Positions 15,101 to 30,100 of a DNA stretch of 64,000 bases are shown in pieces. The number at the start of each line of letters is the position of its first letter. Position 1 is the first letter of the stretch. The stretch covers positions 14,159,667 through 14,223,666 of the forward strand of contig WMCF01000015.1 of assembly GCA_009792885.1 (NCBI GenBank), given 5' to 3'. The notes under the pieces were generated by a model. The model worked only from the letters and a program-made list of their open reading frames with translations. It was not told the origin of the DNA and ran no database searches. Source of the DNA: Eremophila alpestris peregrina. Its lineage: Eukaryota > Chordata > Aves > Passeriformes > Alaudidae. A program made the position numbers and the translations under genes.

Positions 15101-18100
15101 GAGAGATGTTACTCAAGTTAGGAAGACTGAAAGAAGCTGGTGAAGTATACAGAGAGTTAATTGAGCGCAATGCAGAAAACTGGTATTATTATGAAGGCTT
15201 GGAAAAGGCCCTACAGCCCAGTAAGTTAAGCTACACAGATACAGTGAAAATATGTATGATGTAGGATACACTTAGAACTCCTGTTTGAGATGGTACTGCT
15301 TTAGATTAGAAAGTTCTACTTGGCATAAAATTATGTACCTTCTGATCTTGAACATTATGTAGTATGTTCTTCCATTTTTAAAATGTGCACTGAAAAACTT
15401 GTATTCATGAAAATATCAACAGCAAGTATTTATCTTGTTGGAAATAAGGGTCGCATTTGCTGAGATGCTTATATGAAGAACATGCCCTTGCCACATGTGA
15501 ACTTGGAAACCAAATGTCAATTGATTCCTGTCTAGTAGTTGTCAGATTGCTATTGTATGCCACAACATAAAATTGTAATTTTGAAACTTCTTTAGCTGGT
15601 GCCTCTTTCTAGAGGCGTGTAGGAAATACTCAAATATCTATTTAAGATGGCCTTTTAAGATGGACCATCTGAAAAAGTAACTTTTTTCCTTTTTTTTTTT
15701 TAAGTTGGCACTGTAGAAGGTAAAGGTGATAAATGTGTTGAAACCTTTGTTACTCCAATGCCAGCTCACATTTCTGCTATTGTGTTTTTCCAGAAAAAAC
15801 GGCTCATTTTTCAAAACTACAATAATGCAACTAGGTTATATTAAGTGTTTTTCAGTGATAACTTTCCAGAGTGTTTATGTTTACACAGGAATGGTTTCTT
15901 GGTATTTAGTGTTTCACTAATTAGTGAAAGCTTATTGCAGTTATTCTGATGACATCATAAATCATAAGCTCACAATTATATTATTTGTAGATGTTATAGC
16001 TGCTTTGTGTTTCTCAACGAACTTTCTTGTAGAAAGTTTTATCATTAGGTCTCACGAGGTCTGAAAATACAGCTAGTGATTGGGTAATGAAAATTATTTA
16101 ATTTGTTACATATATTCAGAGTGTAGTGTTCCCCTTGGACTGGTTTTTCTGGTGTATCCATAGAGTTGAATCATATGGTTATTGTCTCAGAAATTAAAAT
16201 ACCCAGGAACTCAATTATTGTCTCTGATACAACAAATATGTTGATGAAAGCATGTGGTTTTTAACAAAGAACCAGTCCAGTAGATTTTGGCATATTAAAA
16301 TCCTATGTAGACTAAAACTGTACTAATTCTATAAAACTAATAATGCTACTTTATTTTTTAGGTGGTCTTAGGACTATTTCCTCCCCCATGGTAAGTTCTG
16401 GAGCTCCAACTTGTGACTTCAATTAGGGCTTTTATATGCTTTAGTTCCAGTCCAAACAATATTTTAGTATTACTTTTATAACTCTACATCTCTTGGAGAG
16501 ACTGGGTAATAGATTCCCCCCCCTTCCCCAACATCTGAGCTCAGTGACAAGATAAACTGTTTTTCTTATGAAAGAAGACAGATACATTTAATATATATGT
16601 ATTGTAGCCTTGATCTGTACATTTTGTTTTAAATTGTTTGAGGAATTTAATATTTAAGCAAGATTGATTTTATTTATATAAAAAAGGCATTTTAAAGCAA
16701 AATATTAGTTGTTATTTAAGTTCTAACCACATTGGAGCTCCAAAGCATATTATGGGGGAAAGGGGAGGAGTGGGCAGAAAATCTTCAAGTAGCTTTATAT
16801 TTGTTAAACATTGAGGTATAAAGAGTTCTGGTGCTCAGTACTTACACTGGCAGTATTGTCCCCTGGTTTTGCTGTCACCAGAGGACCTATAATAGAGGTG
16901 TGCTTGTATAATGTGCTGTTTGTATAGCTGTGGTTTAGAAATGCAGCATTTCTCTGAATGCTTAAAGTGCGTCTGAAATTGATGCATAGTGAGAAAAGGG
17001 TTAATTGAAGCTATGAATATTATACAGTGTGTGAATGGGTCTGAACAACACTGAACTGAAAGAAACCAAACTCCAGCTCTGTGTGATTGCATGTGCAAGG
17101 TAATGGTCCTGTTTATAGTTTATCCTTATTAATGCTGGTAGTTGTGTATTGTGTATACAGTGTGTTCTCAGTACAGTTTTTGTTTGTGATTAACTGGAAA
17201 AAAATAATATGAAATGCTTAAATTGTTCCAAATCCACATAAGGAGTCTAGCTCAATTAATTATCTCAACACTTAATTTCTCAACATTTAAAGACATTTAA
17301 AAGAATAGGTTTTCATGTCTGTTACTTATATCTATTGTATTTGCTGATAATAGGCACTTTAGAAGAGAGGCTTCAGATTTATGAAGAAGTTAGTAAAAGA
17401 CATCCCAGAGCAGTTTCACCTAGAAGATTACCTTTAAACTTTGTTTCAGGTAACAAGTTGCATATCTGTTCTCTAATAGTTTTTTTTCCCTATTTTTTCT
17501 GAAGTTTTTATCAAGCTGTTTAATGTGTATTTAATACCTACTTGTGCATTTAATACCTACTTGAACATGTAGACAAATCAAATGTATGCATTTCTCTTGG
17601 ATTAGACAAAATTCTTATGTTTTAGGAGTTGATAAAGAAGATTCATATGCTCAAATAGGATGATATGAGCTATGTAATATTTGTATTGATAAAACTATAG
17701 TACAGAATGATATGTAGATTGTAGGAATTCCTGTGCATAATTTTTCTGCTTCATGCCCAAATGATTTAATTTTACAGCTAAGTTCTTTGCCCTTTCAAAA
17801 TTTATTTTGAAATACAGTGCACAAATACCCTCAGTTTTGGAAGGAAAATGTGTGTATACTTGTTAAAATAGAAAGCTGTGCTCTTCCGAAATAGAAGGAA
17901 GGAAACTAAATGAAATGGTAAATACCATAAAAATAGATAATTAGTGTGTAGCTGTCTAGCTGCTAAAACTCCAGTAAAAAACTTTTGGGAAGTACATAAG
18001 CTAGATATCAAGTGTCAAGAAATTTGAGATCAGCTGCGAATTCCCAACATACCTCCTCATGCTTTTAAATTTATAAGGTTAGTTTTCAGTTCAGCTCATT

Positions 18101-21100
18101 TGCTGAGGACCACATTTGGTTGGTACCTTAAAATGTTCCAGAGCACATCTAGTCCACTCCCCTGTTGTTGCTCATGTGTCTAAATGTGCATACACATCTC
18201 CTGCATAAAATCAAAATATTTTAACTGCTTCATGAGAAGTTGCCACTTGTGCATTTTATCATCTTATATACTGCTGTTTCTTTGAAGATACAGGGGCAAA
18301 TCTTAAGGCATCTCAGCTAGATTTGAAAAGCTGGGTGATGAGTAATTGCTTTTTTTTTATGTAGTAAGATTGTTATGATAACACAGCAACCACGGAAATA
18401 ACCTGCAAAATGCTTTCCTTTATCTTTATTAATAGTGTGTTTTGCTGTTGACTTCATTTTACTGTGTGTTTTGCTCTAGGTTGCCTTATATCTGACAGTG
18501 TAGTTTCACAGCTTATGTTCATTTAAGTAGAAATATGCATAGAAACAAGAATTAATTGCTCATGCTGTAACAATAGGATAAAAGCAAAATTATTTTTAGA
18601 TTGGTCAAGAAAAATCTCTTGGCTACTTTCTATAGCATTTTATAACAAGAATTTTTCAAAATCAAAACTTGTTTCTGGTAACTTATTATTAAGCCTACCA
18701 GGCATGAATGTGTCAGACTGTTTTTGATCCTGTAGAGATTAATCTATTTACAAAATTACTTTCTGTGCTTACAAGTACAGGAGACAAGAATTTCTTTTGG
18801 TTGAAATTTCATAGCAAGAATGTGAAGGTGTAGAAAGGAACATCTTTGCAGAAAAAATATTTGTAGGTTTCAAGAGGACAGAATTTCTAGTTAAATGCAG
18901 TTACTGTTCTAGTGTGATCACTGACCAGTTACAGCTGGCGCTGTTTGATTCAGAATTAAGTTACTCTTAAAAATTAAAATACTCTAAAATCCAGGCTTAT
19001 GTTAAAAGGACAGGTTCTTGTCCAGACCTTGCCATGCGTTACATCCTAACCTTGTATTTGATACAAATCAGCTCCTTGATCGAGCTGGAAGCCACCTTAA
19101 TGGAGGAAGGCTGTTACATTGGTCAGTGAAATTGATGGTAACTTGGCTCCTTGTCATAGGTGGGTGCCCAGCTATGTGCCTTTTTCTTTTTTTTAGACTT
19201 TGTTTTAAAACAGTTCTGCTTTCTATAAGTAAATAGGTATTTAATGGAAACTTGAATCTTGCCTTCCTAAATTCTAAATTCTTTCAACAAGATAATTAGA
19301 AGAATTCAACAGGAGAAGCTGAGAAGGATTTTTTCGTTATATAGGAGACTTTCTGTAGTGAGACAACAAATTTTAATAAATCTATCTTGAATAAAGCATG
19401 TACTCACAGTCTATTTATGGATCCCCATCCACAGGTAGAAGGAGTTTCTATATACAGCAGCTTGGTTTAGTATAGCAAGGTGATAACATTAATTACTTTC
19501 ATTAGTCTCAGTGTTTATTAGCAGCACAGCTGGTAACAGTAAGTGTAGGACAATGAAGTATTGATAGAAGTAAATGAAAATGTATGCCAAGCTGTAGTGT
19601 CTGCATTTTCTAAACATCTAAAAACAATCTGTCAATCAAATTTTTAATGTGTTCTTACTGAAGTTCAATTTATTTGAACAGTTTTGTCAGTTTTATGGAT
19701 GAATCTTAGTATTTTGTGAAGTGTGCTACTTCCTTGTTGAGAAAGTTAGAGAAGTCCACAACAGAGGAGGCCTGAAGTGTGGAAAAAGTTCATCCCTATG
19801 CAAAGCAAACAAAGTCAATAAAAAGAACGGAAAAGCCCCCACCTAACAACAACCACCACCCCCTCCAGCCTGCCCCCAACATCCCCCAGCTGAAAACAAT
19901 CACTTTCATCATAGGAAAAAAGCCATGAAAACCAGCTGTTTTCCTGGCTGCATGTCTTCTCTTTGAAGTACTGCTTCTTCTTTTTTTTTGAGCAGCATTT
20001 CTCAGAAAGGTAGCACTTACTGGAAGTATTGTAATTTTAACTGAAAATATAATTAGGTCAGATTTTTAGTTTTCTGCAGTATATTTTGATACAGGTGATT
20101 CTGATATGGAGCTTATGTTTCTGAAACTATAAGTCTTATTTCTAATTCCAGAAACAATCATGTCACAAGTCATGTCCTACTAACAAAAATAGGACTAGAA
20201 GAGAGGCAGAAGGTTCATTTAATCCATCCTTCTTCCACAAATCAGGATACTTTATATCTGCACTACTCCCTAACACGTATTTGTCTAACTTACTCATAAA
20301 AACCTCCAACGATGGAGCTTTTTTGCAAGATTTCCATTGTTGTTATTAATACTGTAGGGTGTTTTCAGTGTTAGTTTAAATAGCTTTTGCTACATCCTCT
20401 GTAGTCAGCACTTAGTATTTTCTCTTTTTAATAGACAGCAGGTTTGATGACTGCTACCATGTCTGCTAGCAGACTTCTAAACACTAGCAACTTAAGCATT
20501 TTACTCTGACTTTTTAATTTTTCTTTTTTAAATCTGGAGCATATTTATGTCTTATTTAATAACAGGAAAGATTAAAGCCCTTAATTGCAGTTTCTCAGTT
20601 CCTCTGTTACTCAGAGTTGCAGAGCAGTTAGTGCATATATTTATATAACACTTGCAATCACTGACATATAACCAAACACGCTTTTGTTCCTAGGTGAAAA
20701 ATTTAGAGAACTAACGGATAAGTTCCTGAGGGTTAACTTCAGTAAAGGCTGCCCACCCTTGTTTACCACTTTGAAATCTTTATATTACAATCCAGAAAAG
20801 GTAAAATTTAGTATTTATTTGGTTTTAATGAAGTCTTCTGTATTGAATTTCTAATAGACTATCTAAGAGTTTTTATGTAGCTTTTCCTTTAACCTACCAG
20901 TTAGAGTTGTTGAACATTTTTTTCCCTAATGTGCTATTTTGTCATATGTGAATGATCACTTGATGTCAAAATGCTTGAAGTCAGATTGGTGCAGAGTGCA
21001 GCAATCTTGAAAAATCAGAAATGATCTTTAACTTTGTGTGCTTTGAGTGCAAGTGTTGCAACATTCTTTCAACTTATGGTTTATGATGTCACCAGAAGTA

Positions 21101-24100
21101 ATGCTTTTAAAATAACAGGTGGCTATTGTTCTACGTACATTTCTGAATAGCATAAATGCATTAGTATTTACACAAAGGCTTGTTTCCTGTTACAGTCTTT
21201 AGCTGAAACTTCGGTGTATAATTTTTGTACTTCTAAACTCTGTTTTGGTGTAATTGTGTCACATAAGGACTATTCTTTCAAATGTAATTATTGCTTCCAA
21301 ACTTGACAATAAGGTAAACCAAAAATAAATTTTTGAACTAAAGCATGTTACTAAAGTGTGTAGAAAGCAGAATCATTAAGATCAGTCTCTTTAGATGTTA
21401 TCTTTGCTACAAACACTATGGGTAGTCTAATCCACTCATGACTAGGTAAAAAGAGGGGTTTGTATCTGGAAAAACCCTTAATACATGATGCAGCTTTTCC
21501 ACCAGAAGTGAATACTCCTTTATTTGGACTAAAATGATTCTTCTTTTGAAGAGTTTCTTTGCTAGTGTCCTAACATGTCCTTACATAACTTCTGTAATCT
21601 CTACTTTTTCTGTGGCTAACATAATTTTAGTAAATTCTGGTATCATGTTGTGGTTTAACCTCAACTGGCAACTTAAGGACCGTGTGGCTGCTTGCTCACT
21701 CCACCCCTCCTGATGGGGAGTAGAATCAGAAACACATGAACCTCATGGGCTGAGATAAGGCCACTTTAATGTTGAATCAAAGTAAGCTATAATAATACTA
21801 GTAATTGTAATGAAAAGGGGAGAGGGAAGAATAAAGTTCAAGAGAAACAAGTGATGCACACAACAATTGCTCTCCATTCACTGACCAGTGCCCTGCCCAG
21901 CTCACAGCCAACTCTCCCCATTTATCTACTGGCCATGACCCTGTATGGTGTGGAATATCCTTTTGGCTACTTCAGATCATCTGTCCTCACCATGCTCCTT
22001 CTTGACTTCTTGTGCCCCTGCTGCCTCACAGAGCATGGGAACCTGAACAGTCCTCTCCTCAGTGCAAGCTCACCTTAGCAACAACTGAAACATCAGTGTT
22101 ATCAGCATTATACTCATGCTAAGTTCCAAACACGGCACTATATTGGCTACTAAGAAGCAAATTAACTTTATTCCAGCTGAAAACAGGACACTTGTATAGT
22201 ACAGGCTTTTCTACAGTGCCTATTTATTGCTAATGCGCTCTTAATGTAAATGAAATGGAATTGAGATTTTTTACATTGTGATACACTTGGTATCTAGATA
22301 GAAGTACAGTCAATGTTAGGGAAGTTTTACCTCTGCTATTTGAAGTGTGAAGAACCTGGATGTTGAAAGATACTTATAAGCTCATTTGGCATCTGCAAAG
22401 ATTTTTAGCACTTAATTAATTTTTAACGTGATGGGTGAAAACAGAGAGCTACCATATTTTGGGGCTACCATATTACACAGAAAGGTGCCTTTCTGGTAGT
22501 CATCTTCATTATATCAAATCAGTGCTGCTCACAACTGCTGGCTTAATCCTAAAAAGTAATTATAATCAAGAGCTTCACCTTTTCCAAGCACGCTTGGGAT
22601 TTGTTTGTGCTGCTAACTTCTGCAAAAGCATTTTTGTCATATTTCAAATAATTTCCTTACCAAGGCAGACTGTCTTTTACATTTCACGTGGTTGGGTTTA
22701 CCTGTAGCTATAGTGTGACAGAAGAATCTTTAAATCTAAGAGAAACTAATTTTAGTCCCTGACAGGTAATTTTAAAATTACTAAAATATAGGGGTTGAGG
22801 GAAGAAAATTGTGACAAACTGTGTGCTACATCTTTCAGGAAAATATTCTGTTTTGGTATCTAATTTGTCGAAGTTGGAGCTTAGTACTAGCTAAGTCACA
22901 TAAATTACTTGTATAGTTTGACTGAAAGAGGATTGTAGTCAGTGTTGTGTTATGCCTTCTAGAAAATACTGATTTCTCTACCAGTTGGGAAGGAATTTCC
23001 CTTTGTGCTTCTTTGGAAACAAGTACAGTTTGGTGTGGTCAACTGCAGTTGGATTTTTGAAGTGGCACAGATATCAAGAAAACTTGATGAAAAAGGTATT
23101 TAAGCCTAGAAAGTTCCTTCTTTCTGGAGCTCCAGGTGGGTCTGTGATCTTCCATGAACAGCAAGGAGAAAAGGCTGGTTGTATAGAAGGCAAACATTTG
23201 TCCTGATGTCTTCAGGAAAATGTTGTTTATTATCTAATTGCTGTAAGTTGGTACTCAGTCTTTTGGCTGTGCTAGGTAGGTTTCTTCCCAAAGTGTCTAT
23301 TACATGAGCACTTCATATCTATGACTCTAACATTGAGGAAGCTTTCCCAGCTGCTTCTGGAAAGAATTAATGAATGCCCCACCAAAAATAAAACTGACGT
23401 CACTGCAGTGCCAACTGGATGCATGGGATGTTATTTTTTCTGCTACTGAATTGGAATTTGTTTACGTTCTTGTGCAAATATTGGTGTGTGTGGTGAAGGG
23501 TGTGGGTTACAACTTGCTCTTCATCACTTCATAAAAGACTAAGCTTTACTTTGGTGAAGTAGGAAAGGCGATTTTCATCTTCCTTCACAGGGTAGAACAG
23601 TAGAACTGTTCTAGATCGTTCGGGTGAAGTCTCAGAAGGGTGCCATAAGTAGGGAAAAGTAATCTTAAGGTTATTGCTGGAAGAAACTTTCATTCAGCAG
23701 CCTAAGACATGAGAATCTGAAATATGTTCAATAAAGAAAGACTGCCAAAAAGCAATAAAGCTCTACGTATACTCCAAGACTTGTTTAAATAATTCCTTAA
23801 TAAGTCTCTAATGAGTTAAAATGTGCTTCATATTGCATTAGGCAATCCATGTCTTTTCTGGAGCAGAAGAAATTGTGTGTTGCCCTTGTGTTCAGTTTGT
23901 GATGTGCAGAGGTTTATATTTGACTACACAACTGGGTGGAAAAGGAAACTGTTCAAGGCTTGGATGTTTGAGAAAGTAACAGAGATGGTGTGGTGATACC
24001 TGGGACAAGAGGTGCTGGATTTTATCGCTCCCATCAATACTGTTGCCTCTTAGGAGGAAATTGCTAACCCACTGATGATTATGTTAAGGCAGACTTTAAA

Positions 24101-27100
24101 AGAGCTGTAGAACCTGATGGGTAGAAAGTGTTAAGCTGGCTTTGCTGTAAATTACTGTGCATGTTCCTGCAGCAAGACCGAGTTTAAGACTTTGTGGTCC
24201 ATCACTGCATGCAATGCTGTGATCTGACTCATATTTTTTCTCCTCAGTTTAGAAGAGAATTATGCAAGGCATGGTTTAATCCTTCAAAGCTCTTTAGATG
24301 AGGTTGTGATTTCTTCAGTTTTTGTGCTGTTATGCTGCTGTGATAAAGTAGCATGTGAACTGGTTTGCTTTTTTATTGTTTCTTCTTCTTTGTCAAGCCA
24401 CCTAGACTGGAAAAGACATAAGTAGTTCAGGCTGAAGGGTGAGAAGCCATAAAAAAAAGAGCTAACAATTGTCTTTTGCCTAGAAACTGTACTGTCATTT
24501 TTACTTGATCAACGTATTGTGCTGTGGATAGAACTTTTGATTGTAAAATACCGTGTACTTAAAAAAATCATGCCAGCTGTTCAGTATCCTTAGTGCAGTT
24601 CTATACCATGCTGTAGCATTAAGTTACTCTAGTATTGGAATAAGGAAAGGGGCATTGAATTTCAGGGTGAACAGTTGGACAAAGGTCATGATTCAATGTC
24701 TGCTTACTTTTTTATGTTATTGGCAATTGATTTTGTACAGGTTATGAGCATAAATAAGGAGTAAAAGTAGTTAGGATGTGAAGAGTTCAAGTTATTTCTC
24801 AAGTGATAATTAATTATTACTGTGCTCCCTGTTTGCAGATACCAAAGGCATGCACTAATCACTTCCTAACTTGCTACACTGGTACACAGCCAGATTCTAT
24901 GTCTTTCCAACTGAAGACAAGGTCAATTGTAGGGTGATAGAGACAGCTGGACTCAGTCTTACATTATTTTTCAGTGCCTCATTCAAAGGAAGTTTATAAT
25001 ATCATATAGACTGTATTCAGTGGTACATCAGTGCTGAAATTCAGTCGTAGATCACTTTTTATCTGCCAAATATTAGAGAAATCATTTTGTGGTACACTGT
25101 CTTGATGGCTTTGTATTTAAAAAAAATACTTGAAGTATAATGTTCATCTCTACCAGTTTGTTTCAGATTATTCTTACAGTAACCACTGTATGTTGTGAAG
25201 AAATCAGATGGCAGCCTGAGGCTTTTAAAATGTGAACCCATGGTTATAATGAAGTAGTGTAAATGAGTCTGGCTACAAAAAGCCAAAGTTCACAAATGTG
25301 AAAAGCATTGCTCCACCAGATTCTCCTCACCCATGAAGTTTGGAGAAAGGAAATGGCTAATCTGAACAAGAGCTGAGAGCTTCTCTACAGGTTACTAGTA
25401 CTACAGAACCTGCATTCTGAGCTTGATACTAGTTTTTCTCACCTAATCTCAAGTTCAGTCACTTTCTCAAATACCAGCCTTTGCCTGTTCATACAATTCC
25501 TCTTGAAACGCATTCTTGGTTCTGGCTGTTGTGTAACACATCCTGTGATTCACAGGAACCCTGTGAATATCTTACTGCTCTACAAAACTCTTCTAGTTTG
25601 TTCCATGTTTGTTGGTTTCTCAGACCTTTTCCCCCCATGTTAACTTTATTTGAATAATTTCTATCATAAACTGGAAGAATTCTGTGGTAAGAGTTAACTG
25701 TAAAGGCAAAGCACTCTGTGATAAACAGCATCATGGTGGTGTTGACACTAAATCTGCAGTTTATACTCTTCATGCGCTGCATGTGTGTCTTTAATTGGTA
25801 GATATGGTGCATGCCTTGTCCTCCTGGCAGGAAGACCTGACCCAAGCAGGTACTTAAGTTTCTTTCACCTTCTCAACCTGCATCTTAGTATCTGTTAGCA
25901 CCAAGGCAAACACTGGATATGGTGGTATTTCTTTTCATCTTCTAGGACTCTTTTGCTCCTCTGATAGGACTCTTCTTAAATCAGGAGACTCAATTAAGGC
26001 ACCTGCATATATTCTGTAATTAATGGCATACAACACAACAGCAGTGCATTGCTCAGCTGATGCCTAGTTGGTGTGTGAAGTGCTGTCTTGATGTTGTGTG
26101 TCTATTCTTTTACATGTCCAAGAGTGGATTCCTGTTACATATCAAAGAGGAGCAGAAGATACCAATAGTCAGTGACCTCATTGATAACTTTGCTGTTATG
26201 CTAAAAAACAGGCAAACAAATAGAAATACAACTCCACACTTCTTCCTGAGACAGAACCCAGTAAAATTCAAAGCACCTTCCATGATACTGTTTTTTGTCA
26301 TCTTCTCTAACAAAGATTTTAATTTCAAGCTCAACACTTCTGGTAAATCTTCTGGTAGTCTTCTCAGACTTGCTGATGAAGTATCAAGTTTGGTGTATCA
26401 AGGCAGCAGAGAATGTACACCACTTTTGTGATTTTTGAGGGTATATGGGTGTCACTTGAATTGCTTTCCTAAATACGCACATCTTGGTACTGGAGGATAG
26501 AATGTCTATAAACATCCTGGATGTGTACATCGAACTTGATTGGGATGCATCTCCAACTCTTAACAGAGCTAGACAGTGTAATTGCACTTCTACTCAGTCT
26601 TTGAGAGATTGTCAAGATGGAGGGAGTTTCCTAAGGTCTGGAGGAGAGTGAATGTCTCCTCTTTTCAGGAGGAGAATCTGAGGAGCTATGAGCCAGTCAG
26701 GTTGATCTCAATCTTTGTGAAGATGAGAATGCAAATAATTCTGGAAACCATTACCAAACACACAAAGGACAGTAGGTAGGATGGATTTATGAAGGGGGAA
26801 TTAATGTCTGATTAACTTAATAGCCTTCTGTAACAAAATTACTGTCTCAGCATACAAGGGGACAGCAGTTGATCCCGTGCTTTAGCAAGGCTTTTGATGC
26901 CACCTGTGATAACACAGACAACCTGTTGAAGTATCCCTTAGTAGAGAGTAATTTGTACTGAAAACTGACTGATGTGCTGGGCTCACTGTTGTCCTCTGCT
27001 GCATGAACTCCATCTGCTGTCCCCAAGCAGGTAACACTGGCAAACATCTTTGTTAGTGGCTTCATTCAGCCTGGAGAGGAGAAGGCTCAGATGGGATTCT

Positions 27101-30100
27101 GTGTATGTAACTAACTGAAGGCAAGAGTGAAAATAGGCAGATGCTTCTCATTGGTGCCCAGAGACAAAGTATTATATGCACAAATTAAAATATAAGAGAA
27201 TATTTGAGCAGAAGAAAATCCACTTTAGTCATAGAAGTTGTCAAACATTCGAACAGGTTCTTGAGAGGTAGTGAAGTTGCCTTCTTGGTGATGGTCACAA
27301 TGTGACTGGACATGGCCAGGAATATTCTACTTCAGCTGTGCCTGTTCTGTAACAAGAGGTTGGACTTGGCAGTCTGTAGAGAACTCTTCAAACCTTCATG
27401 GTTCTTAATCTTTTTACTGTGTTTCACCTTCAAGCCCAGGCCCAGTTTGTAGCCATTTACTTGCCAGCAGGCAAGCCCATCTGAACTGCTACTGCAGTGC
27501 CAGGGCAGATGCATTTTATGTAAGCCTGGCAGCACTGAGACACTCCAGCAAACATTGCAGAAAGGCACAGTAAAGACTGACGTACTGACACACATGTATG
27601 CCTGCATACGGAAGTACTGAGATCCCTAATCCATATACTGTAATTTGGAATCTCCAGTTGTGATTTTTATATCCATTTTGCCAGCAGAGCCCTAATCGCT
27701 TCCTAGAATTTCTTGCTTCATGCTATTCACAAAGGGAAAAACTTGTCACAGAATCTGCTTTTTAGAAATGGATTAACTTCAAAACACAGCTGAGTAACTG
27801 CAGACCCACATTAGGTTTATGTTAAATGTGAGTAAATGCATGGCTCACCACAGGTCACATGAAGCACATGAAACTGATGCCATTTGCCAAAGAATGGGTT
27901 GTTTATTATAAAGAGTGCAATGGGGTTAGGCTGAGGATGTGATCTGCGTATGATGGTTTCTGTACAGCCCTTTATCAGTCTTGACTTTGGAGCTCTCAAA
28001 GTGGCACATATGGCATCTGTCTTTATTTCTGCAAAATTTCACAGTGCAAATTCTAATAGAAAGTGTTGTGCATTTGGTATTTTGTCAGTGATCATCTGCT
28101 TGTAGTCTCAATTAAAGAAAAAGCTGTGGAAAGAATACTTCCAGCTTAGAAATCATCAATCATTTGGCCAGGCTGTTGATGTATATGCTCACTGAAGATG
28201 AGTTTGCCCCCATCTAGATGGTGGAGGACAAAATACTGATAGAAGTCTAATAAAGTCATAATTGCACACAGATTAATTTCTTAGGTCAGATAGCTCATGT
28301 TCACTTTGAGTAGGTTTCTGCTGATGGAGTCAGTTTGTTGTTGCAAAGCTGCTGGTGTTGGTAACATTATGCAGCAGGGACTATTGGTGTGACGCTGGTG
28401 GGGTCAGTGTGCTGTCCCCTACCCTTGATGTGCTGTGTAAGTGCTCAGCTGTTCAGAGGTGCTCAGTGGTGCAGTTGTCTAAGGCTTGACAGATGTCGTA
28501 TGCAAGGTTATAAATGAGGTGCTGTGCTTTGGAGATCAGCACTTCAGTTCTTAACAGCTGTTGCCTATATCTGCTATTCCCAGTACCTGGTGCCTGGTGA
28601 TATACAGTGACAACTACAATGGCATATGTGTAAAGAGAAAATGGCCTTCAACCCAAAAATAGCTTGCTTTATGGGAGGTGATAACACAAGTCCCATAAGC
28701 TGTCGTCCTCATCTTGGAGTTTTAATATATAGAAATTCTGCACCAGAAAAGTTCTTGCTCTTTCTATACTGTGTCTTTTGAAGGGGAGAATAAAAGACAC
28801 AGAATTTATAGGACTCCAGTAGATTATGTTCTTAGGGAACTGATTTATTAGTCTCTCATGCAATTCAGAATGGATTATCTCAGAGCACTGACTTGTGGAC
28901 AGAGTAGCTCACATTCCCAAATGTCCCATTCCACCCTCTGTTTCCACCCTGCCAGTTTTGCTGAAAGAACAGTGCTAGTGTTTGAGTACCAGTCTGTAAA
29001 GCTTTAAATTTGTACTCATGTTGTGCTATTAAGCTAAAAGTGGAGGTGCTCAACAAAGCATTTCTGCAATGCCAGACTTGAAAAGATGGATGGGTTAAAC
29101 ATGGAAAAATTAAAAAAAAAAAAAAAAACTTACTTGCTCTCCTAATTTGGAATGTCCATAGATATGATTTAAAAAAAAAATCACATGCTACAAGAGGTTG
29201 CTTGTGTGTAGTGGGGCCAGTTATGATAGTGTGTTTTGAAGAACTGTAGTTATTTCTGAAAAAACAAGTAGCTTCTTAAGAACATTTAAGATATGTAGTT
29301 CTCATATTGCCATTGGAGATTTATGTACTTAATAATCTTGATCTTGCCATAAAATACTAAGGTTTTTACATCATCAATCCACAGACATATTTGGAAGGTA
29401 ACATGTCTTTTCAAGTAAATTTCTGGTCTTTGTGACTTTTAACCAAAGACTAAGTCATAAGAATTGTAGGTGTCTAATTACAGTGAACTAATTCTAAACA
29501 GAGAGATACATGGGAGGATAGCAGGGAGGCTATAATTAAAAGAACTTCATCCAACATCAAGAAGCTTACGTGGTTGTGTTTTGGGGATTTTATTAACAAG
29601 ATTTTTTTGGGGGGGATTTTATTAACCTGCTTTCCTCTACAACTTTGAAACATTTCTTTAGACACAGCTTTTAAAAATACAAGTATAGTAGATTTTTTTA
29701 CTTTTAGTTGATACTTCTGTAATGGTATGAACAATTTAATTTTCATCGTTTGTGGAGACTTTTTGGAATAGTCTCTTAAACTACTACTGTGTCAATGAAA
29801 GGTTTTGAAATATGACTGTATATATGGGGGTTTTTCTATATACTGAAAAACGTGGAGCTTTTACAAGGAAGATGTCTCAACACAATATAGCCTGTGTGTA
29901 AATTTAAGTACTGTGATATGGGTGTCTTAGTCTCCTGTGCAGGCAAAGAGATTTACTATCTACCTGCTGGGCTTTGCTTTTATGCTACAAGTGGTTTCAT
30001 AGCTTTTATACTTCGCTTAGTGCTTTAGGATCTGAAGTTTGTTATTATTAAAATATTGATACCAGCAAAGTACAGCCATTTTCCTTGAGTTTCCTTGAGT

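Larger units (their letters stand above)
17450..20693 (+). other. NAA16: NAA16 intron 8
   Basis: 3.2 kb, GT-AG. It carries a 19-bp tandem duplication at 17,529-17,566, a C/A-rich patch at 19,830-19,890 and two ancient antisense CR1-like remnants (about 18,140 and 20,195). Confidence 0.8.

Noticed and set aside
25489..26431. 118-codon minus and 123-codon plus open frames in intron 9
   Set aside because: They overlap frames on the other strand, lack homology I recognise and lie in unremarkable intronic sequence.
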